Shown piece by piece: positions 18,180 through 28,177 of a stretch of DNA of 64,000 nt. The DNA comes from Saccharomycodes ludwigii (lineage: Eukaryota; Ascomycota; Saccharomycetes; Saccharomycodales; Saccharomycodaceae). Position 1 is the first letter of the stretch, and each line of letters begins with the position of its first letter. Location of the stretch: contig NC_060203.1 of NCBI RefSeq assembly GCF_020623625.1, positions 744,001 to 808,000 of the forward strand. The letters are read 5' to 3'. Made by a program: the position numbers and the translations under genes. Below the pieces are notes generated by a model. That model worked only from the letters and a program-made list of their open reading frames with translations. It was not told where the DNA came from and did not search any database.

Positions 18180-19955
18180 ATGAATGATAACAATATCTGT
18201 GAACAAATTACGCAAAATTTAATTAAATATGATGTTACTGTGGTTTTTGGTATTGTTGGTATCCCTATTGTGGAACTAGCCAATCATTTTATCAACTCCA
18301 AAAAAATCAAATTTATTCCTTTTAGAAATGAACAGGCCGCTTCGTATGCAGCTTCATGCTATTCTTATTTGATGAGTAATAGCAGCAAAAGTAAAATATG
18401 TGGCTTGCTAGTTGTTGGCGGACCAGGTATTATCCACGCATTAAGCGGTGTATTTAATTCTATTGAAAATAAATGGCCATTATTGGTTATGGCCGGTAGC
18501 TTAGAGGCTTCAAGTTTATATAAGGCTGGCGGCAGTGGATTTCAAGAGTTAGATCAGGTTAATTTATTAAGTAATTTCCATATCAATTTCACTGGTAGAT
18601 TAGATACTAATATTCCTAATTGTCCTGATAGGGTATTTCATAAAGCCATAAATGGTTGTATTCAGTCCAATAATGTTTCTTACATAGATATTCCGGGGAA
18701 TTTAATATCTAATAACAATGGTACTAATAATAATACCTCTATTAATACAACTTCTAGTAGCAAATACAACATAACTTCTTTAAAAATTAGACCGGATCCA
18801 AATGCTATCAAACTAATTGCTTCGACTATTATAAGAAAAAGCAAAATGAACTTGCTATTGGTGGTTGGTAAAGGCGCTGTTAATTCATCTGCAGCAATAA
18901 GAAAATTTGTTAATAAGTACCAGATACCGTTTTTGCCGACTCCAATGGCAAAGGGGATAATAGAGGACTCTAATCCGTTGAACGTTTCTTCTGCAAGATC
19001 GGCAAGTTTGCAAAAAGCAGAGTTGGTTATTGTTTTGGGTGCTAGATTAAATTGGATCTTACATTTTGGTGAATCACCCAAGTGGAATGATAATGTACAA
19101 TTTATTCAGGCCGATAGGGATCCAAAAAGTTTAGAATTTTCCAATGACACCAATAAATACGTTGGCTGTTTGGGCGATATTGATTTATTTGTTAATGATT
19201 TAATGGCTAGTTTGGATCTTGAAATTGCCACCAACAATACTTTAAAATTAAATAACTTGATTCAACTAGTCAAAAAACAAATCGAATGGAATGTTGAAAA
19301 ATTAAAATTAAAAGAGTCAAAACCAGGTTACCAAAATTTGCTGACCTATAACCAAGTTTATTCAAACATCAGAAGCCACTTAATTGATTCAGAAACCATT
19401 ATTGTGGCCGAAGGGGCCAATACTATGGACATTGCAAGAATCTCATTTCCAACAGATTATCCTAAGAGAAGGTTAGACGCGGCAACTACCGCTACAATGG
19501 GCTGTGGATTACCGTATGCTATAACTGCTAAATTAACTAACCCAGACAAATTAATACTATGTATTCAAGGTGATTCTGCATTTGGTTTTTCTGGAATGGA
19601 GTTAGAAACTGCTCATAGATGTAACTTACCAATTATTGTTATCGTAATGAACAACAGCGGGATATATCATGGGTATATTAAAAATAAAAATGAGACCGGA
19701 AACCTTTGTCCTTCTACTGCTCTAAGCAAAAATTGTAGGTACGATTTAGTGGCACGTGGTTTAGGTTTTAAAGGGTACTTGGTACATGATTTAAGAGAAC
19801 TAAATGAAGCTTTTATCAAAGCTGTTAAAGACTATAAAGAAAATGGAGTGGGTAGTTTATTAAATGTTATCATAGAGCCTGGAAAACAAGGGAAATTAGA
19901 GTTTGGTTGGCAAGGTAAAAACGGAACAAACACTGCCGCTAGAGCCAAATTATGA
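18180..19955 (+). CDS. PXP1: Peroxisomal thiamine-diphosphate enzyme, 2-hydroxyacyl-CoA lyase/oxalyl-CoA decarboxylase type (PXP1)
   Basis: 591 aa (S. cerevisiae Pxp1 560). The Pyr domain carries the activating Glu in FRNEQAASYAA (E51). The ThDP-binding motif is GDSAFGF starting at G464 and closing with NN at 491-492, the spacing expected for this superfamily. The middle domain (about 200-350) is of TPP_enzyme_M type. The C-terminal tripeptide AKL is a PTS1 signal, so the protein should enter peroxisomes. The family cleaves 2-hydroxyacyl-CoA or decarboxylates oxalyl-CoA; the substrate of yeast Pxp1 is not settled. PXP1 (YEL020C) is next to MMS21 in S. cerevisiae. Confidence 0.9.
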   Translation: MNDNNICEQITQNLIKYDVTVVFGIVGIPIVELANHFINSKKIKFIPFRNEQAASYAASCYSYLMSNSSKSKICGLLVVGGPGIIHALSGVFNSIENKWPLLVMAGSLEASSLYKAGGSGFQELDQVNLLSNFHINFTGRLDTNIPNCPDRVFHKAINGCIQSNNVSYIDIPGNLISNNNGTNNNTSINTTSSSKYNITSLKIRPDPNAIKLIASTIIRKSKMNLLLVVGKGAVNSSAAIRKFVNKYQIPFLPTPMAKGIIEDSNPLNVSSARSASLQKAELVIVLGARLNWILHFGESPKWNDNVQFIQADRDPKSLEFSNDTNKYVGCLGDIDLFVNDLMASLDLEIATNNTLKLNNLIQLVKKQIEWNVEKLKLKESKPGYQNLLTYNQVYSNIRSHLIDSETIIVAEGANTMDIARISFPTDYPKRRLDAATTATMGCGLPYAITAKLTNPDKLILCIQGDSAFGFSGMELETAHRCNLPIIVIVMNNSGIYHGYIKNKNETGNLCPSTALSKNCRYDLVARGLGFKGYLVHDLRELNEAFIKAVKDYKENGVGSLLNVIIEPGKQGKLEFGWQGKNGTNTAARAKL

Positions 19956-20438
19956 TCTTTGTGATTTTATGTATTATATTATTTAGTGTATTTAATCAAC
20001 AAAAAAAAAAAAAAAAAAAAGACCCCTCCTCCCGATATTGTATTGCTTTCCAAAGTTTTTTTTTTTTTTATTATTTAAAGATTACGCTTAAAATGACTTT
20101 TTATGTTCAAAATTAGTCAAAGGGAACAAGGAAAAAGGAAAAAGGAATAGGAATGAAGGATTTAAATGTGATTATGTGATTAATCCGAACTGTCCGTCAA
20201 GCGAAATAATTTAAATAATTTTTTGTTTTCGGTTTCTACACAGTAGTTTTCACTGCCCAAAGGAAATTTCCTATATTAAGTTCCCTCGCTTAATGTCTGG
20301 CACCAGCATGATAGTATTTCTCCCCTCAATCAATCAACTTTTCCCGATTTGGTCTAACATGAAAGCATATGTCAAGAATTTATATATTATTGACTTTACG
20401 GTCTCTTTTTTATATTTAGAGTTTTTTTCTTAAAAGTG

Positions 20439-20482
<44 letters not shown>

Positions 20483-20503
20483 CTATTAATATTATACCCT
20501 ACT
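19956..20503. other. Intergenic region between convergent genes, with an A38 run
   Basis: Between PXP1 and the GPI-protein gene, which face each other. The stretch 20165-20400 is less AT-rich than usual for a 3' region (GTCCGTCAAGCG, TGTCTGGCACCAGC) and could hold a noncoding RNA, but I recognise no snoRNA boxes or other signature. 20439-20476 is 38 consecutive A. Confidence 0.5.
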
Positions 20504-21172
20504 CTATAAAAAAACCATTAATGAAGAAAAAGTCATAAATATAAAACCAATATTACCATTGCCATACATATAATTAAATGCATTATTTTTCGAGCTGGCT
20601 TTAATAGTACTAGAACTACCACTATTACTGCTAGTAGAATCTTGCTCATCATTAAACCCACCGTCTACGTTTCCCGTAACAACACTACTGGTACTAGTAC
20701 TTACAGTAGAACTTTTGTTTATTGATGGTAACGAAGATATAGTGGATGTTGAAGTTGAATTTTTAATGGTGGTGGTGGTTTGTGTCACATAATAAACATT
20801 GTTAGTTTCTACTCTACTAGAAAAAGAAGATGATGTCGTATTTGTTGGGTTGTTACTTATTAACAAAGTACCCAAAAGTGAATCACTTGGAAGAATGGTA
20901 TTCTGAATAACGCTCTTAACAGAAAACTCAGTACTAGCAGTGGTATTATATGCATTTTTTGTTCCTGTTGTTAAGGATATACCTGTGGACGTATGTGTGT
21001 CAATGCTTACATCTATAACCAATGAATCTGATGGGATAATCATGGTATTATCATCTAAAGCGGATGACTCCGAATATAATGCTGATGTAAATAAAGAATG
21101 TTTGCTAATGAAAGTTGCATTAGTAACCATTATAGCGAATAAAAATAAATATAAATTCTTGAAAAAAACCAT
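20504..21172 (-). CDS. Predicted GPI-anchored Ser/Thr-rich cell-wall protein, 222 aa
   Basis: N-terminus MVFFKNLYLFLFAIMVTNA is a signal peptide with probable cleavage after Ala19. The middle is Ser/Thr-rich (TQTTTTIKNSTSTSTISS) with several NxS/T sites. The C-terminus has a small-residue zone (SSKNNA, candidate omega site about 193-197) and ends in the hydrophobic tail NIGFIFMTFSSLMVFL, the layout of GPI precursors. No catalytic domain. I recognise no specific orthologue. A TATATAAA element on the minus strand near 21314-21322 lies about 145 bp upstream of the ATG. Role: probably structural or adhesive wall protein. Confidence 0.8.
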   Translation of the reverse strand: MVFFKNLYLFLFAIMVTNATFISKHSLFTSALYSESSALDDNTMIIPSDSLVIDVSIDTHTSTGISLTTGTKNAYNTTASTEFSVKSVIQNTILPSDSLLGTLLISNNPTNTTSSSFSSRVETNNVYYVTQTTTTIKNSTSTSTISSLPSINKSSTVSTSTSSVVTGNVDGGFNDEQDSTSSNSGSSSTIKASSKNNAFNYMYGNGNIGFIFMTFSSLMVFL

Positions 21173-22687
21173 GATTGTTAAGATTTCTTTGTATATATGT
21201 GTGTATGTTTATTTTTATTCTTTTATTCCTACCATTGTATTGATTCAACAGGATAAGATCAAAATTTGACGAAATAATTTCACAGAATATTTCATTCACC
21301 AACTAACAATTCTGCTTTTATATATAAGTTTAGTAGCATGTTGTATTTTTTCCTTTTATTTAAAAAAAAAAAAAAAAAAAAAATGAAGTTGGAGATGTTT
21401 TAAATAGATTCAGTCGAAAAATACAACGTAAAATGTGTTGATTTGAAAAAAAAAAAAAAAAAAAAATTAATTTGTTTGAGAATTAAATTGTAATATTCTT
21501 TTTTGACTTAAGTGTCTAGATCTTTGTTTTATTAGTTTAAATAATAATAAAAATAATAATAGAATAATACTAAAAGTGCTGTTAAAAAAAAGAAAAAAAC
21601 TTAAAACATCCACTTTTAAAAGTAAAAACAAAACGAAAAAAAAATAGAAGAATGCAATTCATGGAATTAAGACACTTTGACAATAGTTTTAGATTAATTT
21701 AAAACTTAACTTTTTTTTTTTTTCATGTTTTGAAATGTGCTATTTTTGTATATTGGTCTGAAAAAGATATTGGTGCAGTAAAATACAAAATGTATACGTC
21801 ATATTTTATTTTTTTTTCCTGATCTGAAATGTTTTCCTAATTTTTTCGGGTATTTTTTTTCGTGGTTTTTTATTTGAAACATTCAATAACAAAAAAAAAA
21901 TAATACGGCAATACTATATCATGTTCGAAATATTTATTCCAAGACATTTCCGTGCCTCGAAGATATTTCATCTGTAACAATTATATTTAAAATATATAAA
22001 CAGACATGGATTTTTTAAATTTATTTTCTTGATTTATGCTTTATGAGCTGAAATTATACATGTATATTGTGTTTTTAGCACCAAGCAATTCGATAACATA
22101 ACCTTTGAAACATTAAGGACTTGATAATATTTTTTTTTTTCAACAACAGCCAAAAAAAAAAACATTGGTTTGAATTTTACTAAAATAATATTACAAAAGT
22201 TGCCAACTTTAAGATAAACCACTACAAGACATAAAGTTTGTGTATCATAAACCCTCTCCACTCCCCCCCTCTTACAAAACATCGATGAGCAACTATTACA
22301 TAATTAAAAAAAATATTTGAGAAACCACAGATAAATATTCAAAATAAAACATTTTGTTTGTTTTTCCAAAAAAAAAGCATTTTATACGGAATGTCAGATT
22401 AAATCATTTTCGTTTTGGGTAAAAAAGGTGTAAAGTACCCGGATACATATGCGGCTATGGAATATAAAATAGATATATATATATATATATATATAACGCA
22501 CAAAATTAAAAATTATCACTCATTCAAGAAGTTTTGTGTGTGTGTGTAAAGTAGTAAATCTTAAGGACTAGGGCTTATTCTCACCCGCTTTGTTGTTTTA
22601 GTGATAATCAGGAATATATTCTAGAATAAGTCCGATATTATTTAATACTGTTAAATGAAATAATGTAATATAAGAAATAGCTTGTTT

Positions 22688-22745
<58 letters not shown>
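22688..22745 (+). repeat. (TTG)n microsatellite, about 19 units
   Basis: Perfect trinucleotide run. On the minus strand it reads as about 19 Gln codons inside a 69-codon ATG frame (22598-22807) whose flanks show no recognisable domain; I do not call that a gene. Confidence 0.9.
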
Positions 22746-23070
22746 ATAGGATGAGGATAAAGGGAGTGAAAAGAACAGGAGGATAGAAAAGAAGTATGAT
22801 GAGACATTAAGAATATTTTATATTAAATACTAGTATAACATTTTTCCTTTTCTTTTTCTTTTTAGGGGACACTTGATTTCCCAATATAGCATTGTAATTT
22901 ATTTATTGCTAAGAAAACGTTGTAATAAAAAGGAAAAAGCAAGAAAAAAATAACGTTACGAGAATTCATTTTATAAGGGGCAAGAAAAGGAAAAAAAAAA
23001 GGGGGTGGCGCGCATGTAATCTATGCATATGAATATATATTTATATATTTAACCGCCCAGATACTACTAC

Positions 23071-23080
23071 TATATAAATA
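23071..23080 (+). promoter_or_regulatory. TATA box, probable core promoter of the GATA gene
   Basis: TATATAAATA followed by a purine/pyrimidine-rich initiator zone. If used, it gives a leader of roughly 800 nt before the ATG at 23923. Confidence 0.5.
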
Positions 23081-23135
23081 CTCCCCACAAACACACTCAA
23101 AAAAGAGAGAAAAAAAAAAAAGAAGATACATTTTC

Positions 23136-23165
23136 CATCTCATCTCATCTCATCTCATCTCATCT
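23136..23165 (+). repeat. (CATCT)6 pentanucleotide repeat
   Basis: Six exact units, just downstream of the putative TATA box. Confidence 0.95.
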
Positions 23166-23219
23166 CATCATCTTTCATATTTGTTTCCTCATTTGCGATT
23201 TTTACTTTCTATCCAAAGC

Positions 23220-23315
23220 ATGACAATACTTAAAAAAATAAAATAAATAAAAAAATAAATAAATAAATGAATAAATAGATAAATAAATAAATAAAAATAA
23301 AGTTTTATGCTTTAA
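23220..23315 (+). promoter_or_regulatory. Cluster of three short uORFs in the GATA-gene leader
   Basis: 23220-23246 encodes 8 residues (starts ATG ACA ATA), 23267-23278 encodes M-N-K, 23307-23315 encodes M-L. After 23315 I find no further ATG until the main start at 23923, leaving about 600 nt for re-acquisition of initiation factors. Confidence 0.55.
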
Positions 23316-23725
23316 TTGTCAAGGATTAGACAGAAAGGATTAGATAGAAAGAAAAAAGATAGAAAAAAAAAATAGCAAAAGGTACAACTAAATAGGTAAA
23401 ACATATATATATATACATTACTCAATATAGAAAACTTTCACATAAAAAGAAAATAATTAAAACTATAGGGGAAAACAGCAAAACCTCACATAAGGAAAAA
23501 ACAAAAAAAAAAAAAAAAATTATAGAATATAGAAGGAAAATAGCAAATATATATACATATAAATAGAAGTAGGAATTACGAGTAAGCTTATTAGTTTTGT
23601 GGAAGGGTGTATAAAAGTAAGAAAGTTTTGGTGTCTTTTATTTTTTCTAAATATTTGCTATCTCCTTATTTTTTTTTATCTTTTAACTCCTCACACAGAA
23701 ATAAACGTTATATTATTATACCGAG

Positions 23726-23840
23726 TAAAATAAAATAAAATAAAATAAAATAAAATAAAATAAAATAAAATAAAATAAAATAAAATAAAATAAAATAAAA
23801 TAAAATAAAATAAAATAAAATAAAATAAAATAAAATAAAA
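23726..23840 (+). repeat. (TAAAA)23 pentanucleotide array
   Basis: 115 bp of perfect TAAAA units, 82 bp before the GATA-factor ATG and probably within its 5' leader. Confidence 0.97.
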
Positions 23841-23922
23841 CATTAATACATATATCTGAAAACAAAGCACTATCTGTTCTACTGCTGCGATACTATTGAA
23901 CTCTATTTTATTATACTACTTA

Positions 23923-25926
23923 ATGTTCTCCACACCGAAGAGCGCAGTGTTTAAGACATTTATTTCTTCTTCTCCCACTTTCAATAGTAACAATAATGGT
24001 AAGGATAAAAACTCTAACGATGCTGTTACTACCAATACTACTTCTAATGAAACTAACGCTTTGACTACCGTCGATGCCCATGACCTGACCAACGGTAAAA
24101 TAATGGCTTCCACCCAGTCAAATAAAGGCCAGACCAATAATGTTACAAGACTACCCAGCATTACTGAATTATTCTCGAGCAGTATTAGTAACAGACACAC
24201 TGTGGACCCACAGATATCTCCCTTAAGTCCAACATCTGTTCGTTTTAGAACACCAAATTACTCTTTGGATAATACAAATCCACAACGATACGTAACTTTT
24301 AATACATACAGCAGTGTTTGCGACGATGATGATTATCAGAAAAATAACCATAATAATTCGAAATCTAGCAATTTTTTACATTTTAACAGATCTCCACAGC
24401 CTACTAGTAATATTTCCACCCACTACAACCCCACTAAACCAACAATAACAACAACTACTACTACTACTACTAGTAGTAGTAATAACAGCAATAACAGTAG
24501 CCCACAAAAAAGAAATTCTTTGGACAAGTTATGCACGGCTATTCAAGCTGTTGAACAGGGCGAACCTTGTTCTAAAGATAATATTACTATTACTAATACT
24601 AGGAACAACTCAGTAAATTATTCTCGATCTTACTCTATCGACAACCTTATGGATATTAGTGATAAAAGTTTTATGGAAGATAAAAGTGACTATAGCAAAT
24701 GTAAAGAAACTTTGAGCAATTTGAATAATTTTGTAGTACAATTACAAAATTATAATAAGAAATGGGATACTATTTTGAGCAGTGATAGCAATAATAACAA
24801 CAGTGACAATGACAATTTTAATAAATATTTGAACATTCAAGATATTCACCATGCTCTTGAACTAAATGCAGCTTATAGAGCCAATTTACAGGTACTAATG
24901 AACATCAAAAAGAAAAACTTAAAAGTTTATCCAGATTCAGATTTAAATATGGCTTCCTCTTTAACATCATCATCATTATCATCGTCATCGTCATCCTCCT
25001 CTTCTAACACTACTTCGGTCACTAATTCTTTTAGTGCTACTCAGCAACTGCAACCACCACAACAGTTGAATCTACCGCTAAACTTACAACCACTACCGTT
25101 ACCACAATTGTCCAACAAAGATGAAAAACCTATTTTGAATGGTGCTGGAAGTTTTATATATCCATTGGCTAACCGGAACAGTATTGCTAATGTTGCTACC
25201 CTTACCGAAAATAAAAATAACAACAATACTAACACCAATAACGATGGTATTAGTGGCGGTGGTACTGCTAGATCAACTTTTATCAATGCTCCCACCCACA
25301 GAAAAACTATATCTGATCCCTCTAGTATGAATTATCATCACAACAACATTAATACTAAAAGAAGCTTAGTTAATAATCATTACGGGACACATATGGTCAC
25401 TCTTTCTAATATTTTAGCCATCCCAGCTAATTCAGAAGAGTTACCACATTCTTTTGGTACTACAAATACCACAGCAACCAGCAATAACATTATACGGGGG
25501 AAAAAAAGAAGTCATATTAAAAGTAAGAGTATGACGATGCCCAAATCTACCTATAATAGTAGTATTCCAACCAAGAGAAATAATAGTATTATTCCCTCCT
25601 ATTCGAATATAGGCATTAAAAAAACTAAGTCAGCAGATGGGAAAAAAGCAAACGATCCCAGTAAGACAAACAATAGTAGTGATATGAAATGTTTGCACTG
25701 TGGTCAAAATGATACACCAGAGTGGAGAAGAGGTCCATATGGTAATAGATCGTTGTGTAATGCATGTGGGTTATTCTATGGAAAATTGATTAGGAAATTT
25801 GGCTTTAATGATTCCAATTTATTAATGCATTATAGAAGATCTAAAAATGCTGATGATAGAAGGGTCCCTAAAGCTGTTGAGGTTCCAGAAAAATTTATTG
25901 CAGAGTATAATAGGAACTTGGAATAA
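23923..25926 (+). CDS. GAT2: GATA zinc-finger transcription factor, GAT2-like
   Basis: The open frame extends upstream, but the first ATG is at 23923, giving 667 aa (MFSTPKSAVFKTF). Most of the protein is Asn/Ser/Thr-rich. The single finger is near the C-terminus: C590-x2-C593, then DTPEWRRGPYGNRSLC with C612-x2-C615, followed by GLFYGKLIRKFG and SNLLMHYRRS...DDRRVP. The extension after the finger, with YRRS and DRR(V/I)P, is what I recall from S. cerevisiae Gat2, more than from Gln3, Gat1, Dal80 or Gzf3. Known role: DNA-binding regulator at GATA sequences. Long leader with uORFs suggests translational control (inference). A decayed inverted relative lies 115 bp downstream. Confidence 0.88.
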   Translation: MFSTPKSAVFKTFISSSPTFNSNNNGKDKNSNDAVTTNTTSNETNALTTVDAHDLTNGKIMASTQSNKGQTNNVTRLPSITELFSSSISNRHTVDPQISPLSPTSVRFRTPNYSLDNTNPQRYVTFNTYSSVCDDDDYQKNNHNNSKSSNFLHFNRSPQPTSNISTHYNPTKPTITTTTTTTTSSSNNSNNSSPQKRNSLDKLCTAIQAVEQGEPCSKDNITITNTRNNSVNYSRSYSIDNLMDISDKSFMEDKSDYSKCKETLSNLNNFVVQLQNYNKKWDTILSSDSNNNNSDNDNFNKYLNIQDIHHALELNAAYRANLQVLMNIKKKNLKVYPDSDLNMASSLTSSSLSSSSSSSSSNTTSVTNSFSATQQLQPPQQLNLPLNLQPLPLPQLSNKDEKPILNGAGSFIYPLANRNSIANVATLTENKNNNNTNTNNDGISGGGTARSTFINAPTHRKTISDPSSMNYHHNNINTKRSLVNNHYGTHMVTLSNILAIPANSEELPHSFGTTNTTATSNNIIRGKKRSHIKSKSMTMPKSTYNSSIPTKRNNSIIPSYSNIGIKKTKSADGKKANDPSKTNNSSDMKCLHCGQNDTPEWRRGPYGNRSLCNACGLFYGKLIRKFGFNDSNLLMHYRRSKNADDRRVPKAVEVPEKFIAEYNRNLE

Positions 25927-25952
25927 TCACATTTTACAACTCCAGAATACGA

Positions 25953-25984
<32 letters not shown>

Positions 25985-26770
25985 GTTTATGGTTATTTAC
26001 ATTTAGTTTCGAGATAAAATGCTCTTTATAGCCCTAAACATTAAGAGTCAAAATGTTTAGACAATTTCCCGTAGAATAATCTACAAGTATTACCCCAAGG
26101 TTTATTACCATTTGGTCCTTTTTTTGTTAATCTAGTGTATAATTTTACTGAGAGCATAAGAATTACATGCCAATATTGATATATCCTCATATTGGGTTTA
26201 ATTTTCACACTTTTAAACCCGTCCCTATTTTCTGTATTGAAATGGGAAGGAACAATATTATTACTACGGTAGTTTTTAGTTTAACTCTGTTATTTTTGTG
26301 ATTATAACATAGCACTACCTTTATTTATTCCCAAATTGTATTATTATTTGTATTATGATTTGATATTTTACCAGTTAGTTTATTTTATTTCATTTTTTCC
26401 TAAGCGATTAATTAATAACTAATTACCTTTTTCGTTTGTTTTATTGCCTGTAATAGACTCTATACTAATGACCTTATTATCACATTATAATTTATAGAAA
26501 TATATATATATATATATATATGTTGTTATTATTTATTATTTAGCAAATTCAAATAGGTTTTGTTTTATGCTTTCTAAATTTTTTTAGCTTATCTTTATTA
26601 TCTTGGAGACAAGTAAAACAACGATGCTAATTTGGATGGATTCATAATTATATTTGGTTTGTTATATTTGGTTTGGAATTCTTTTTTGATGCGACATTAT
26701 ATGGGGCTGGCTATGACCATGAGGACAAGAGATGAAAGTATAAGAGGTAACTTATAAAGTCAATATTTCT
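25927..26770. other. Region between the GATA gene and tRNA-Val, with a GATA-finger relic
   Basis: Begins with (CA)/(AT) dinucleotide runs at about 25955-25986. 26041-26280 on the minus strand is a decayed GATA-finger sequence (listed separately). The rest, up to the tRNA, is AT-rich with a (TA) run near 26501-26521; nothing else recognised. Confidence 0.6.
26041..26280 (-). pseudogene. Decayed inverted copy of the GATA-factor C-terminus
   Basis: The minus strand is open for 79 codons from 26280 and ends at 26041. Its last 30 codons read T-R-L-T-KKGPNGNKPWGNTCRLFYGKLSKHFD, against TPEWRRGPYGNRSLCNACG and LFYGKLIRKFG in the neighbouring gene: 16 of 30 residues and about 72% of bases over 75 nt agree (my hand count). 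Upstream, TKNYRSNNIVPSHFN resembles TKRNNSIIPSYSN at the matching place. The third zinc Cys is Gly and the first CxxC is gone, so it cannot form the finger. Stops close the frame just upstream of 26280. It is most likely an old duplicate of the GATA gene in opposite orientation. Confidence 0.75.
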
Positions 26771-26844
26771 GGTTTTGTGGTCTAGTTGGTTATGGCATCT
26801 GCTTAACACGCAGAACGTCCCCAGTTCGATCCTGGGCAAAATCA
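26771..26844 (+). tRNA. tV(AAC): tRNA-Val (anticodon AAC), second copy
   Basis: Identical over all 74 nt to the copy at 3551-3624: same acceptor stem, loop TTAACAC and B box. The ten bases before it (CAATATTTCT) are also the same in both copies. The first run of four or more T is the T8 at 26891-26898, 46 nt past the 3' end, unlike the close terminator of the other copy. Confidence 0.98.
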
Positions 26845-27212
26845 GTGAATTATGGTTAATAGGGCTAATTAGCTTTGTTGGCCAGTTTAATTTTTTTTAG
26901 AAAATTATTTAATTTCAACGAAATTAATAAAAAAAAATTTTTTTCGTGGAAAAAAAAAAAAAATTAAAGAAAATGGACATATATTTACATATATTTGTTT
27001 TTTATTTTTTATTTTTTAATTTTTTTTTTTTTTTTCCTGCTTTTTCCTTTCTGTTAACAACAACAAGTGCAAAAGAAAATTTAATCGCTACTTTTTTTTC
27101 TTTTTTTTTTGCTTGTATTATGAGGATTGTTAAAAGAAAAAAAAAAAAAAAACTAATGTATGAACAAAAGAGAATTATTTAAGCATATAAAAGAAACTGA
27201 ATAAAGTCTAAA
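26845..27212. other. Intergenic region upstream of EDC3
   Basis: T8 at 26891-26898 (possible tRNA terminator), several A and T runs, no gene. Confidence 0.6.
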
Positions 27213-28146
27213 ATGTCACAATTTTCTGGGTTTGGTGTGAAAGTAGAATTACAAGACGGTAAGATAATAACTGGTAAAATTAACAAATGTACGAGTAAAT
27301 CTTTAATATTGAATGATGTTAAATTCAGTGACGGTGGAACTAGTGCTATTTTTAAAGTCAAGTCATCTAGATTGAAGGATTTAAGCGTCATAAGTGTTCC
27401 ACCAAAGAAAAAATACAATAACAATACTAATAATATAAACATTGACGATAATACTGGTAGTACGAACCTTAATGGTAACCAAAGAGTTTACTTTAATACG
27501 CTTGAGAATTCTTCTCAAAATAATAGGGAGTTATGGGGTGATGACGATGTTCAGAAAATTAAAGAATCCTCTGACTTTGATTTTGCTAGTAATTTAGCCA
27601 TGTTTAATAAAAAAAGTGTTTTTGAACAATTGAAACAAAAGGATCAGATAGATCCGTCGAAAAGGTTAGTCAGCTTTAATAAAAAGGGAATCGATGATAT
27701 AAATGGAAATGGTATGAAAGCTACTAATGTCAACAATAATAAAATTAATTATGAAAATCATGAAATGGTTTTAGCTGACACTAAAAATGATTATTGGGAT
27801 AGTATAGATTCAATGAAAAATCATGAAAATGGAGATATTTCTGGTAAAACAAATAGCGATCCTCGTGATAATACCACAGGTGTTACTGCGACTCATGATA
27901 GCAGCGTTAACGATAAAAATTATGATAGTACTAATAGTACTGCCACTACTAATAGTAATAATGTTGATTATACTGGTAATTTTTCACCAATTACCAAATC
28001 TATTAATATTACTCATTTATTAAAAAGAGGCAATACGGCTACTACTACTATTACTACTCATGAAAATCACAATGATAGTAGTAATGAAAATGATGTTAAT
28101 GCTACTACTACTACTACCACCACTGCCATCACCAATACTAACAATG

Positions 28147-28177
<31 letters not shown>

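Larger units (their letters stand above)
21173..23922. other. Long intergenic region (2.7 kb) with promoter and leader of the GATA gene
   Basis: Left part: promoter of the GPI gene, A21 and A20 runs at 21361-21382 and 21446-21466. Middle: no gene recognised; a 69-codon minus-strand frame at 22598-22807 exists only because of a (CAA) run giving poly-Gln. Right part: a TATA box at 23071-23080, CATCT repeats, three short uORFs and a TAAAA array precede the GATA gene. No RNA gene recognised. Confidence 0.6.

Noticed and set aside
22598-22807. Poly-Gln 69-codon frame
   Set aside because: Exists because of a TTG/CAA microsatellite; flanks show no domain. Not excluded as a transcript.
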